Part shown: positions 7,328 through 15,809 of the stretch, in pieces
Layout: each line of letters opens with the position of its first letter
How positions within the stretch are numbered: position 1 is the stretch's first letter
Origin: a virus
IMG/VR virus record: IMGVR_UViG_3300005748_000015
Location: 1 to 64,000 of that record
Direction: 5' to 3' (one strand)
DNA: 64,000 bases
Program-made: the position numbers and the translations under genes
The notes under the pieces: model-generated
The model's input: the letters and a program-made list of their open reading frames with translations, nothing else
The model's database searches: none
What the model was told of the DNA's origin: nothing

Positions 7328-9169
7328 ATGGCTTACACCTACAATATAGGAAAAAACACAGAAGATTCTCATCAGACATCTCCAGCCTATGTTTTAACTT
7401 TTACTAGATGGTCAAATAGAGATACTTTAAATTACAAAGACGTAGGAGGGCTAAATACTAGAAATCCATTAGTTGTAGTTAACGATGCAATTGCTATACA
7501 AGTAAGTTCTCAAAAAGATAATCCTCAACACAATTTTTCATGCACTTTAAAACAAGGAGATTTAAATTATTTAACAGCTGTACATCCAGGTGATTACGTT
7601 ATTGTAAACATGGTAAATAATGAACAAAAAGCTATGGAAATAAGATCAAGAGCATTAAAAGGAAAAGCTATTAACAAAATAGATGATGGATTTAAAGGTT
7701 TGTTTAAAATAGCAGATGTTAGAATGCAGCTTGCAACAACATCCGATGGTTTAAAACAATACGCTGTAAGTGTTACAGGTAGGGCTTTTGATGAATTTAA
7801 TAACAACCTATATTTTAATCCTGCATTTAATAATGCTGATAATAACAGTTTTATAGATAACAATTTTGAAAACTGGAGAGATTTGTTATTGTCAAAAGAA
7901 CAAAGCAATGTTCAAAATCTAATTAAAGAAGCTATTAAAAGAACTATTGGATTAGGAGCAAAAGTTTTAGACAAAGATCGCCCAAAACTTAAATTGAACC
8001 AGATACCTGTTTATAAAGTTCCTGGTATAATATCAAATTTATTAAACATGAAAACAGATAAAGACCCTTATATGTCAAAAATTAATCATTATTATTTGGG
8101 ATTATGGAGTTTTACAGGTAAAACAGCAGGAACTGGAGCATCTTTAGAAAAAGGTTTTACAAATTTTTTCGATGAAGATGCGGTTGAAAAAAATAAAAAA
8201 AAGAAAAAAGAAACAGGAGAAGATAAAAATACAAATTGGTATAAAACTAGTATTAAACTTTCTGGCACTAGACAGATAACATTAGAAGATTTTTCAAACA
8301 CAAATGTTTGGAGTATAATAAAAGATTACTCCAACCCACTTATAAATGAAGTTTATACTTGTTTTAGAGTATGTAAAGATGGATATGTTTACCCATCCTT
8401 TGTGGCCAGACAAAAACCTTTTAATACAAGACATTACAAGGAAAACCCATACGCAATAAGCCACACTCAGTTTTTGGACATGCCTAGATGGAAAATATCT
8501 CCAGATATAATTTACAATCTTAGTCTAGGAAGAAGTGATGCTGCAAGAATTAATTTTGTACAAATATTTACAAGAAATTTAGCGGTAAACGATAATTATA
8601 ATCAGGCTACACAAATATCAATGGGAAATTTTGTACAAGATAAAGAGGATATACAAAGAAATGGTAGAAAACCATACATAAAAAGTTGTAACTATGACTA
8701 CCCATTAGATGGAACAGAAGAACCAGAATATTTAGGTAAAAAATATGCTGAATTGGTAGCAGATTGGGTTATGAATGGCCATTTAAAGATGAACGGAAGT
8801 ATTGCGTGTGCTGGTATTGTTGAGCCAATATGTATTGGGGATAATTTAGAGTTTGATAGAGTTGTATATCAAATAGAATCAGTATCCCATAATATGACTA
8901 TAGATGGAAAAGGTGGAAAAAGATTTACTACGAGTGTTAGCTTGTCTATGGGTATTAGTGAAAAATCTACAAAAACAGTTCCAGTATATGCGGAAATGGA
9001 TCACACTGACTCATTTACAAAAAGAAAAGAAGACTATCAAAGAGAAAGGGTGTTACCAGGTTTTTCAGATACTCAAGATTTACCAAGCAGGGAGAAAGGT
9101 GAAGAGGTTAAAGAAACTAGACAGGCAACATTTACAAATCCAGACAATACAGATAAAGGTAAAAAATAG
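7328..9169 (+). CDS. Baseplate hub protein (gpD / gp27-like)
   Basis: A 613-residue beta-rich protein. The C-terminal part (about residues 480-560) has the gpD-type pattern: a low-complexity turn, a 'GDNLEF...YQIESV.H' segment and a terminal strand. This is known from hub proteins that sit between tail tube and spike. A Lys-rich loop (about residues 280-295) looks like a surface insertion. It begins two bases after the tape-measure gene and is followed by the spike gene, the standard tail order. Function is inferred from order and pattern, not strong sequence identity. Confidence 0.65.
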   Translation: MAYTYNIGKNTEDSHQTSPAYVLTFTRWSNRDTLNYKDVGGLNTRNPLVVVNDAIAIQVSSQKDNPQHNFSCTLKQGDLNYLTAVHPGDYVIVNMVNNEQKAMEIRSRALKGKAINKIDDGFKGLFKIADVRMQLATTSDGLKQYAVSVTGRAFDEFNNNLYFNPAFNNADNNSFIDNNFENWRDLLLSKEQSNVQNLIKEAIKRTIGLGAKVLDKDRPKLKLNQIPVYKVPGIISNLLNMKTDKDPYMSKINHYYLGLWSFTGKTAGTGASLEKGFTNFFDEDAVEKNKKKKKETGEDKNTNWYKTSIKLSGTRQITLEDFSNTNVWSIIKDYSNPLINEVYTCFRVCKDGYVYPSFVARQKPFNTRHYKENPYAISHTQFLDMPRWKISPDIIYNLSLGRSDAARINFVQIFTRNLAVNDNYNQATQISMGNFVQDKEDIQRNGRKPYIKSCNYDYPLDGTEEPEYLGKKYAELVADWVMNGHLKMNGSIACAGIVEPICIGDNLEFDRVVYQIESVSHNMTIDGKGGKRFTTSVSLSMGISEKSTKTVPVYAEMDHTDSFTKRKEDYQRERVLPGFSDTQDLPSREKGEEVKETRQATFTNPDNTDKGKK

Positions 9170-9177
9170 GAGAATTT

Positions 9178-10233
9178 ATGACATTTAAAACTGGTTATGT
9201 ACCACCAACAGGGCTTTTGTCTAAAGTAGAAAAAAAAGCTGTAAGTTCTTTTAATAAAAAATACAAAAATACACCGCTTAGAATGGGCTGTATTACAAGA
9301 GTTTATGAAATTGACGATGAAAATAATACATCAAAAGGAACAGCCGTTCAATATGACGTTATAACTGAAGAACAAAGGGAAGATAAGGGTAACAACTATC
9401 CGACTTATCCAAGATGTATCGCTTTAGATGGTATCGGTGGTATCGGTGATTTTTTTGAATATAAACTTAGAACTTCTGATAGTGAACAATTTGAAAAGAC
9501 ACATCAATTTAAAAAACAAAATGGAAGTTTAGTTTTGGTACTTTGTTTAGATGGTTTTTCTGAAAAGGGTATAATTATTGGTGGATTCAAGCATCCTGCT
9601 AGAGAAACTAAACTAACAAAAGATGCTGGATTACATCTCGAAGGCGAATATAATGGTCTTAACTGGCAAATAAACAAAGACGGTGAATTAACCATTACTT
9701 TTAAATCAAAAACAGACAATGATGGAAAACCACAAGATGAAACTGCTGGTGGTACAACTGTAAAAATGGATAAAGAAGGTTCTATCGACATCAATACAAA
9801 TCTTGAAGGCGATGAAGAAACCTATATGAGAATGGACAAGAAAAACAAAGACATAGGACTAAAAGCTGGGGCTAATGTAGGATTTACCGCTAAAAAAGAT
9901 GTAGCAATGAATGCTGAAGGTAAAATTACTGGAAAAGCCAAGGCCAATGTTGAACTTGTTGCTGAAGGTGCAGCTAAAATATCGGCAAAATCTAGTCTTG
10001 ATCTTGAAGGTGAAAGTGTTGTCAATATTAAAACTGACAATTTAGAAATAAATGCATCAAAAATATTTACTTTTGCATCTGAAACTTTTTTGGGTGGGAA
10101 AGTTTACGTTGGTGATGGAGGTGAACCAGCAGTTATTCGACAAACTCAGTTTAAAGGAAAGGGAAACCACGGTGCTCCTGTTATATCAACAGCACTTGGG
10201 CCTTTTAGTAGTTCGGTATTTATAGCGTCATAA
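9178..10233 (+). CDS. Baseplate spike protein (gpV / gp5-like)
   Basis: A 351-residue protein. The N-terminal half contains an OB-like, glycine-rich domain with 'GIGGIGDFFEYK' and 'GFKHPARE' type motifs. The second half (about residues 200-320) has short alternating strands of the VxLxAxxxxxIxAxxxLxLxG type, expected of a trimeric beta-helix spike. It follows the hub gene with an AGGAG ribosome site. It is the membrane-piercing tip of the contractile tail by family knowledge. No lysozyme domain is present. Confidence 0.75.
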   Translation: MTFKTGYVPPTGLLSKVEKKAVSSFNKKYKNTPLRMGCITRVYEIDDENNTSKGTAVQYDVITEEQREDKGNNYPTYPRCIALDGIGGIGDFFEYKLRTSDSEQFEKTHQFKKQNGSLVLVLCLDGFSEKGIIIGGFKHPARETKLTKDAGLHLEGEYNGLNWQINKDGELTITFKSKTDNDGKPQDETAGGTTVKMDKEGSIDINTNLEGDEETYMRMDKKNKDIGLKAGANVGFTAKKDVAMNAEGKITGKAKANVELVAEGAAKISAKSSLDLEGESVVNIKTDNLEINASKIFTFASETFLGGKVYVGDGGEPAVIRQTQFKGKGNHGAPVISTALGPFSSSVFIAS

Positions 10234-10460
10234 TGTACAACATTATACTAGATGCCCTTATTGATGACATGCAAAGCTTTGGGATAATATCCACTATTAT
10301 AATATCCGAGGATTATTACGAGCAAATGTCATCTAAAGAAATCAATCATTTAGATAGTTTTCTTACTGACGGAATGAAGTGGATGATAGTAAATGATAGA
10401 AAGGAGTATTGGTCTTTTATATATTCATATGAGCCATTTGAGTTTGAAGATGAACAATAG
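10233..10460 (+). CDS. Hypothetical protein, 75 aa
   Basis: An acidic, Ile/Asp-rich small protein. Its ATG overlaps the spike stop as TAATG, so it is translated with the baseplate genes. Nothing else is recognised. Candidate roles are spike chaperone or regulator, by position only. Confidence 0.6.
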   Translation: MYNIILDALIDDMQSFGIISTIIISEDYYEQMSSKEINHLDSFLTDGMKWMIVNDRKEYWSFIYSYEPFEFEDEQ

Positions 10461-10683
10461 ACAAATATTATTTGAAATAAAATGTAAAGCTTGCAAAAAA
10501 CTTTTTTTGTATCACCCTAGACAGGGGCAAGATTTTAGATGTTATAATTGCAGAAAAGGTGCAACTTTAGAAGAGGTTGAAAAAGAGTTAGCAGAAATGT
10601 CCAAAGAAGAATACGACTCTTTTATGCAAGATATAGAAGAATATAAAGAAGAATTAAAAAAGAAAAAAGAAAATAAAAAATAA
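10450..10683 (+). CDS. Small zinc-ribbon protein with coiled-coil tail
   Basis: A 77-residue protein. CxxC at about residues 11-14 and a second CxxC at about 30-33 form a zinc ribbon; the rest is a Glu/Lys-rich helix. The start at 10450 is preferred because longer versions run deep into the upstream gene. The ribosome site is weak and coupling to the upstream gene is likely. Function unknown. Confidence 0.6.
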   Translation: MNNRQILFEIKCKACKKLFLYHPRQGQDFRCYNCRKGATLEEVEKELAEMSKEEYDSFMQDIEEYKEELKKKKENKK

Positions 10684-10686
10684 TGT

Positions 10687-10698
10687 GTGATATTATAT
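10687..10698 (+). promoter_or_regulatory. Phage promoter (GATATTATAT)
   Basis: GTGATATTATAT immediately after the zinc-ribbon gene. It directs a leader of roughly 75 bases that contains a full terminator before the next start codon. Confidence 0.6.
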
Positions 10699-10745
10699 AT
10701 ATGAGGTTAGTTTTTTAAGGGCATTACCTCCGCATTTATGTCCAG

Positions 10746-10766
10746 GCCCTCTTCGGAGGGCTTTTT
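10746..10766 (+). terminator. UUCG-loop terminator in a leader
   Basis: GCCCTC-TTCG-GAGGGC followed by five T residues is a textbook intrinsic terminator. It lies between the promoter at 10687 and the start codon at 10780, so it can attenuate the downstream genes. Upstream segments GAGGT (10703-10707) and AGGGC (10718-10722) could pair alternatively with ACCTC (10726-10730) and the GCCCT arm. Confidence 0.8.
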
Positions 10767-10779
10767 ATTAGGATTTTTT

Positions 10780-11055
10780 ATGTATGACAAGTTTGTAAAG
10801 ATAAAACAAGAAAAACCGTGGCTATTTTGGTTGCTTATAGTGCCTTTTGTTTTTGTTGTTATTGTAGATTTCTACAATAAATACCTTATAAATAGTGGAA
10901 AACAGGCAATAAAAAATGCAGAAAAAAAAGACGTAAAATTAAAAACAAAACAAGACAAAACAGAGGCTTTGTCAGAATATCATGAGCAAAAAGCAGATGA
11001 TATTGAAGATCAAATAAAAAATATTGAAACCGAAAAGGATTGGCATTTAAAATGA
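10780..11055 (+). CDS. Membrane-anchored coiled-coil protein
   Basis: A 91-residue protein with one transmembrane helix (about residues 14-31) and a long, highly charged coiled-coil tail. This is the shape of an inner-membrane spanin or a small envelope protein. A lipoprotein partner could be the 53-residue product at 12936, but they are not adjacent. The start at 10780 has an AGGA ribosome site; a longer frame from 10738 would include the terminator hairpin and is rejected. It is coupled to the next gene by ATGA. Confidence 0.6.
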   Translation: MYDKFVKIKQEKPWLFWLLIVPFVFVVIVDFYNKYLINSGKQAIKNAEKKDVKLKTKQDKTEALSEYHEQKADDIEDQIKNIETEKDWHLK

Positions 11056-11561
11056 TGAGCACAGGAATTTTTTTATATTATTCATATTTATTTTTATCTA
11101 TTTTTATTTTAATATATGCTTTTGTAAAAGACAGACAGCAATTTTCAATACATTGGGACGGAATTTCTAAATTTGTAGCTTTTATGTCTTTTGTCACGAT
11201 GGTTAGATTGTGCATTATGACTTCTGGCCCTATTCGTCAAAATTTTCCGTTTGAAATGTTTGATTTTGTATTTGTTGTATTTGAAGATATGTTTTTTGTA
11301 ATGATACCATATTATATTGCCAAAAAGCTAAACAATTCATTTTTAAAGTTTATTGTATGGATTTGTTTTTCTTCTTTATTTGCATATGGACATGTTTATC
11401 AGGGATATTTTGCAGCTTTAATTACAGCCTTTTATCCTTACTTTATATCTAGAAAATATGCTATGAAAACAAGTTTTGTTACTGTAATGATGTGTCATTT
11501 TATGTATGACTGTATAACTTTTGTTACCGTTAAATTTGCTAAAATACTACACTATTTGTAG
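11052..11561 (+). CDS. CPBP-like intramembrane metalloprotease homologue
   Basis: A 169-residue polytopic membrane protein with about five hydrophobic segments. Three conserved-looking sites fit the CPBP/Abi (CAAX-protease) pattern: E78-D79 in a membrane helix, F110-x3-H114 and H149-x3-D153. The family's first motif is usually EExxxR; here it is ED and the Arg is missing, so activity is uncertain. Known CPBP proteins include prenyl-protein peptidases and bacteriocin immunity proteins. It overlaps the upstream gene as ATGA. An alternative is an unrelated membrane protein with chance His positions. Confidence 0.45.
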   Translation: MMSTGIFLYYSYLFLSIFILIYAFVKDRQQFSIHWDGISKFVAFMSFVTMVRLCIMTSGPIRQNFPFEMFDFVFVVFEDMFFVMIPYYIAKKLNNSFLKFIVWICFSSLFAYGHVYQGYFAALITAFYPYFISRKYAMKTSFVTVMMCHFMYDCITFVTVKFAKILHYL

Positions 11562-11589
11562 TTCTTTTAATTTACACCAGCACAGACAT

Positions 11590-11601
11590 GTGATACTATA
11601 T
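11590..11601 (+). promoter_or_regulatory. Phage promoter variant (GTGATACTATAT)
   Basis: One base different from the common GTGATATTATAT. It lies 27 bases upstream of the 11628 start and begins the small-gene operon 11628-13766. Confidence 0.55.
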
Positions 11602-11627
11602 TGGTGTACCAACGCTAAGAGGTTTTG

Positions 11628-11858
11628 ATGTGTAAAAAACAAGACAAATGGGAAAGATGGAATAAGCTAATGATTGAAGAAAAATACATAGTGATTATTA
11701 AAGAGTTTGATGATATGATTAGAAAAAAAGAAATGATAACTGTTGGAGATTTGGTAATTAGAGATCAAGCTTTAGAAGAAATGGGAGTAATTTCTTTGAG
11801 TCCAAATGCAATTTATAATAGGAAAAATAACAATGGAAAAACTAAAAAAAGAAAATGA
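11628..11858 (+). CDS. Hypothetical protein, 76 aa
   Basis: A basic, helical small protein with no recognised domain. The ATG at 11628 has an AAGAGG ribosome site; a TTG three bases earlier is ignored. First gene after a phage promoter; its 3' end overlaps the next gene. Confidence 0.65.
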   Translation: MCKKQDKWERWNKLMIEEKYIVIIKEFDDMIRKKEMITVGDLVIRDQALEEMGVISLSPNAIYNRKNNNGKTKKRK

Positions 11859-12024
11859 AAAACTTAAATTAGAACTAGCCACCATAATTATGGGTTATGA
11901 AACAGAGTTGGCCAAGGAAAGAAGAGAAGAAATATCTAGTTTTTCACAAGGATGTATGAAAAGATACTTTCAGTTAATGGAAGAGTTAAATGGAGAAGAA
12001 AATGCTTCAAATAAACAAAATTAA
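11833..12024 (+). CDS. Small coiled-coil protein
   Basis: A 63-residue protein with a heptad-like Leu/Lys/Glu first half. The start at 11833 is preceded by AGGAAAAA; the longer frame from 11806 lacks a ribosome site. It overlaps both neighbours. Unknown function. Confidence 0.6.
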   Translation: MEKLKKENEKLKLELATIIMGYETELAKERREEISSFSQGCMKRYFQLMEELNGEENASNKQN

Positions 12025-12193
12025 ATTTGATAAAGAAACGCAAACCGAAGAAATTGTTTCTTTAAATATACCAAGTGATGAAGTTGCTTGTCTTTATAAG
12101 GACGGTAGGGGTGTTTTTTTAATAACAAAACAAGGATTTATGCACAAAGTAGCGTATGAAATGGAATATTTAATAAGGTTATTAGGTATATAA
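12002..12193 (+). CDS. Hypothetical protein, 63 aa
   Basis: A small protein with an acidic first half and a hydrophobic end; no domain recognised. The start at 12002 is preferred because TGGAGAAG lies just upstream, inside the end of the previous gene. Confidence 0.6.
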   Translation: MLQINKIKFDKETQTEEIVSLNIPSDEVACLYKDGRGVFLITKQGFMHKVAYEMEYLIRLLGI

Positions 12194-12194
12194 T

Positions 12195-12605
12195 ATGAAT
12201 TGTAAGTTCAAATATGGAGATAGAGTTTGGGCAGGAAATCATGCAGGAAAAATAATTTCTATAAGAAAATATAACTATAACTATATTTGCAAAGTTAAAT
12301 TTGAAAATAGATTTTTAGTTCCGCAAGAAATGGAGTACAAAGAAAGCGAGTTGGAATTAATAAAGGAATCAAAAACTGAAACTAGCAATAATAAACCAAA
12401 GTGTACGTGTGGAATAGAAAAAACTTATGGAAAAATACCGACAGAAAATCACAAGTATTATTGTGATCTTTTGAATCCTGAAAAAGAAGACAAAAAAGAA
12501 GACAAAAAAGAAGACAAAAAAGATAGTGAATTATTAGAACAATTTGAGTTAATGTTAGAAGGATATTATGACGATGATGACGATGATTTTGGATTTTTTG
12601 ATTAA
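12195..12605 (+). CDS. Cys/His-motif protein with acidic tail
   Basis: A 136-residue protein. The N-terminal ~55 residues look like a small SH3-like beta domain. Residues about 69-91 hold a CxCG...YGKxP...HxxYCDL motif with four potential zinc ligands (three Cys, one His). Three tandem Lys-Glu-Asp-Lys repeats (12-base DNA repeats near 12484-12520) and a run of six Asp follow. The Cys/His motif recurs in the minus gene at 30136, so the two are domain paralogues. Function unknown; metal binding is inferred. Confidence 0.65.
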   Translation: MNCKFKYGDRVWAGNHAGKIISIRKYNYNYICKVKFENRFLVPQEMEYKESELELIKESKTETSNNKPKCTCGIEKTYGKIPTENHKYYCDLLNPEKEDKKEDKKEDKKDSELLEQFELMLEGYYDDDDDDFGFFD

Positions 12606-12608
12606 TTT

Positions 12609-12917
12609 ATGACTTTTAATGAATACGAAACAGATTGGCTAGTTTTTAGAAAAAAAATTGAAGAAAAAGCTAAAGGCCGCTGTGTAATTAATAATAAGAA
12701 TTGGAGAAAGCTAAGAGACTATCATTTTGAAGAATGTGTAAAGACAGTGCCTAATCCATACGGTTTTGTTTTTAAAATGGTAAAATTGCACAAAATATAC
12801 AGGTTTGTACCCTGTGCTTATAAGGTTTATTATAAGTATAGAAAGAAAAAACAAGTAGAACTAGAAGCGGCTTTTAGGACTAAATCTAGAGCCGATGCTT
12901 TTAAAAAATATAGGTAA
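12609..12917 (+). CDS. Basic hypothetical protein, 102 aa
   Basis: A Lys/Arg/Tyr-rich soluble protein, possibly nucleic-acid binding. No family recognised. It begins three bases after the previous gene, with a weak ribosome site, as expected inside a tight operon. Confidence 0.6.
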   Translation: MTFNEYETDWLVFRKKIEEKAKGRCVINNKNWRKLRDYHFEECVKTVPNPYGFVFKMVKLHKIYRFVPCAYKVYYKYRKKKQVELEAAFRTKSRADAFKKYR

Positions 12918-12935
12918 AACTAATAGGAGCTTTAA

Positions 12936-13097
12936 ATGGTTAAATTATTTTTTATTACAAGTCTAATGATTTTAACTAGTTGCGCAACAACTTGTGACGG
13001 ATTAAAAATTGCAAAAGAAAGAAGAGCATGTTACAATGATATGAGAAAAAACCAAGAAAGAGTAATAATGGATAGGGATTTGTTTTTAGGTAGATAA
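12936..13097 (+). CDS. 53-residue lipoprotein
   Basis: A signal peptide (about residues 1-15) ends in the lipobox LTSC, with a mature charged peptide containing two further cysteines. AGGAG lies upstream. Lipoproteins this short occur as outer-membrane spanins in phages; a coiled-coil membrane partner exists at 10780 but is not adjacent. Host-surface modification or superinfection exclusion are other options. The lipobox implies a host with lipoprotein processing. Confidence 0.7.
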   Translation: MVKLFFITSLMILTSCATTCDGLKIAKERRACYNDMRKNQERVIMDRDLFLGR

Positions 13098-13115
13098 GTA
13101 GTAAGATAAAAGGTT

Positions 13116-13766
13116 ATGGAAAAAATGCAAAAACATACAGAGTTTGAGACTAAATATCGTTTAGAAGGCGATAAGGTGTTTGAGTTTAAGCAATTGGTGG
13201 AATCTATTGGTGAGCCATATGATTTTGTTTATGTACAAGGGCCGGATTGGTATTACACAAAACCTGACGGTTCTTTTCTAAGATATAGAAGAGCTGAAAA
13301 TGACAAAAGCAATAGAGCAGAACTTACAATGAAAAACAAGCCAGAAGGTGCTGGTCATAATATCATTAGAAAAGAAGTAAATCTTAGAGTAGATAAAAAT
13401 AAATTTTGTACGGTTGAAGAGTTTGCCAAAATGCTAGGGTATGACTTTAACTTTAAAATATGGAAAATGTGCCATATATACAACTTTAAAGATGCAACAT
13501 TGGTTTTTTATACCGTTAGAGATGATAAGGGCTTAATGACTCACTTTGTTGAGATTGAACTTGATGAGGATAGCATACACAAAATTACCAAAGATGAGGC
13601 CTGGGATGTTATTAGAAAATATGAAAGAGTATTAGCTCCTATCGGTATAACCCATAGGCATAGGCTGAATAAAAGTTTGTATGAGATGTATGTTAAAGAT
13701 ATTTACAATAATAAGCCAGAACCTAATGATTTCGATGGTTTAAATGTAGAAGTCATCAATAGGTAA
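13116..13766 (+). CDS. CYTH-domain (triphosphate tunnel) protein
   Basis: A 216-residue protein with the ExExK signature at residues 9-13 (E9, E11, K13), the hallmark of CYTH/triphosphate tunnel metalloenzymes. Alternating basic and acidic strands follow: an LRYRR strand, an LTMKNK strand, an RKE strand, a VEIEL strand and a late HRHR segment. Known members hydrolyse tripolyphosphate or thiamine triphosphate, or act as class IV adenylate cyclases. Length fits the family. Substrate cannot be told from sequence. It closes the small-gene operon and lies next to a virion gene. Confidence 0.75.
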   Translation: MEKMQKHTEFETKYRLEGDKVFEFKQLVESIGEPYDFVYVQGPDWYYTKPDGSFLRYRRAENDKSNRAELTMKNKPEGAGHNIIRKEVNLRVDKNKFCTVEEFAKMLGYDFNFKIWKMCHIYNFKDATLVFYTVRDDKGLMTHFVEIELDEDSIHKITKDEAWDVIRKYERVLAPIGITHRHRLNKSLYEMYVKDIYNNKPEPNDFDGLNVEVINR

Positions 13767-13806
13767 AAACATAACAGGGTGTAATCTTTAAATAAAAAGG
13801 TAAAAT

Positions 13807-15267
13807 ATGGCTTTAAGCAAAGAAGACAGGATTACAATGTCAAAAAAAATCGTGACAATTCCCGATGACAATGCTGTTGTTGAAGTTATTAAAAAACAAG
13901 TTTTAGCCCAGCAAAAAGTAGCCATAGAGAATGACAATGTAAATGCAGCATTGCAAGAGCCTTATAATCAAAAAATAAACTCTTATCAACCTGAATACAA
14001 TTTAATTGATGGCAAAAAAAGAACAATATTAACAGAAAATTTAATAAATGCTGCTGCAAAAGGTGAAAATAGAAACGGCTTTTTTCTTGCAGACCCTGAG
14101 TTTCCTATACCATCAGTTCCAGACGGAGTTTGGAAGTTTTTTGCTCCCATGAGTTTTTGTTACGCCATTGGTAAGAAAAATAACGAACAATATGATGCAG
14201 AACCGCTTGGAGAAATACAAACTTTAAATAGAATTAAGCCTATATTAAAACAAATAGAAGGCTTTATAGATGCCACCAGAGCAAGCGGTAAAAAGTGTTC
14301 TCAAGAAGGTGTTTGTCAAGGTGGCAGCGGCTCAACTCAACAAGAATGTTTGAGTAATGGCGGTACGTGGACTTTGCAAGATGTAATCGTAGATAGTCCT
14401 GAAATACAATCTAAACTAAATGATCTTAAAAGTGAGATACAAACATGGACCAACTCTTTAAATGGTCAAAAATCAAATATACAAATTTCAGACTTAGATG
14501 TTGCAGCTAGACAGGCTGAAAATCAGGCTGCTTACGATTATATTGGTCCATTATTAGACATATTAAAAGCATGGCAACAAATACAAGATTTTGATACAGA
14601 AACTAATCTACCAGAATCATGTGAAGCTTTTGAAAATGCTGGATATCGTGAGTATTGTTCCGAGCCTCAGTATGAAGATCAATTTTCCTGTGTATTTAAT
14701 GGAGGATTTTGGTATACATCTTTTAAAGATTCTAAGTTATCTCCAACACAAATATCAATTTTAAAAAAAGCTGTTGAAGAAAGGGAACCTTTTTTAAATC
14801 AAAGAAAAAGACAATTAGACGGATATTTTGGAGAAGTTATTCAAAACAAAGAAACTGGTGAGATTACAAAAACTACTGGATGGTACGGTCAAAGATTTTT
14901 AATTATTGATTCGAGACTTAATTTAATATCTGGATCAGCTAATGGAAAGTTTGGAGCTGAAGATAGTTTAAAATCTCAAGATCAAATTAAATCTAGTAAC
15001 AATACAGCGGCAGCAGCTTATGATTTATCTATGAAAGCCACAAAAGCTGTAGCACCAGGTCTTGATACTCAATACTTAAATGTTCTAGATGCTTCAGCTT
15101 TCAAAGTTGGTGATGAGGTTTATGTGGTAGCTAATGATCAGGAAGAATTATCAGGAACTATATTAGAAAAAGATGGCAATAGAGTCAAATTGAGTTTTAC
15201 AGTTCCAAAAAAATATAACCTTGCAAATTTAACAAGATTATACAAGCTAGTTAGCGATCCTATCTAA
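13807..15267 (+). CDS. Virion-like protein with Cys-GG-W motifs
   Basis: A 486-residue, mostly helical, Gln/Asn-rich protein ending in a small beta domain (about residues 415-486). Two motifs of the form C...C-x3/4-GG-x-W occur near residues 163-190 and 275-300, probably disulfide or loop repeats. Position before the baseplate block and lack of enzyme motifs suggest a structural or baseplate role. Its stop overlaps the convergent minus gene by four bases. No family name is justified. Confidence 0.6.
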   Translation: MALSKEDRITMSKKIVTIPDDNAVVEVIKKQVLAQQKVAIENDNVNAALQEPYNQKINSYQPEYNLIDGKKRTILTENLINAAAKGENRNGFFLADPEFPIPSVPDGVWKFFAPMSFCYAIGKKNNEQYDAEPLGEIQTLNRIKPILKQIEGFIDATRASGKKCSQEGVCQGGSGSTQQECLSNGGTWTLQDVIVDSPEIQSKLNDLKSEIQTWTNSLNGQKSNIQISDLDVAARQAENQAAYDYIGPLLDILKAWQQIQDFDTETNLPESCEAFENAGYREYCSEPQYEDQFSCVFNGGFWYTSFKDSKLSPTQISILKKAVEEREPFLNQRKRQLDGYFGEVIQNKETGEITKTTGWYGQRFLIIDSRLNLISGSANGKFGAEDSLKSQDQIKSSNNTAAAAYDLSMKATKAVAPGLDTQYLNVLDASAFKVGDEVYVVANDQEELSGTILEKDGNRVKLSFTVPKKYNLANLTRLYKLVSDPI

Positions 15268-15809
15268 TTCTTCCATTCTTTTAATTCTTGAATATAATAT
15301 TCGTAATGTTTTTTTCTACAATAATAACTTGTAACATAAGAGTGCATTAGACTAGCAGGGCAACCATCTTTTAAATAGCCTGGTTTCTCTATTAAACCTA
15401 AATAATATCCTATTTCTTCAAAAAAATCTACTATGTTATTTATTTCTTTTTTTCTGTCAGTATGCATTCTATATCTTATGCAATGCTCAAGTTCATGATA
15501 GGCTAAAAATTCTTTAGCTATAGGGTCAAAGGCATAATCTCTATACCACCAATCAGGGTCGATTTCTATTTCAAAATCTCCATTTATTAACCACCAGCAC
15601 TTACCAACCGTTCCTGATTCTAAGTCTTTAAAATTCATAGATAGCCTGTCAAATTTGTATTGGTATTTATCTTCGCCTATGATGTTCCTGTATGACTCTA
15701 TATAAGGTTTAAATACTGGGTCTATCCCTTTTTGTTGTTGTCTTACCCTTGGAAGAGCTGAACATGAATTTAAAAACAAAACAATTCCTAATAAATAAAA
15801 TTTAATCAT
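15264..15809 (-). CDS. HExxH metallopeptidase lipoprotein
   Basis: A 181-residue protein with a signal peptide and lipobox ending at C16 (LNSC), then a soluble domain with H105-E106-x-x-H109, a zinc metallopeptidase motif. Several later cysteines could form disulfides in the periplasm. The ATG at 15809 is used rather than an upstream TTG. Last gene of the small minus operon starting at 16275. It probably acts at the host outer membrane, on peptidoglycan or envelope protein. The family is not identified. Confidence 0.7.
   Translation of the reverse strand: MIKFYLLGIVLFLNSCSALPRVRQQQKGIDPVFKPYIESYRNIIGEDKYQYKFDRLSMNFKDLESGTVGKCWWLINGDFEIEIDPDWWYRDYAFDPIAKEFLAYHELEHCIRYRMHTDRKKEINNIVDFFEEIGYYLGLIEKPGYLKDGCPASLMHSYVTSYYCRKKHYEYYIQELKEWKN

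Noticed and set aside
11040-11051. Alternative TTG start for the CPBP-like gene
   Set aside because: The ATGATG at 11052 overlaps the previous stop as ATGA, the usual coupling in this genome.
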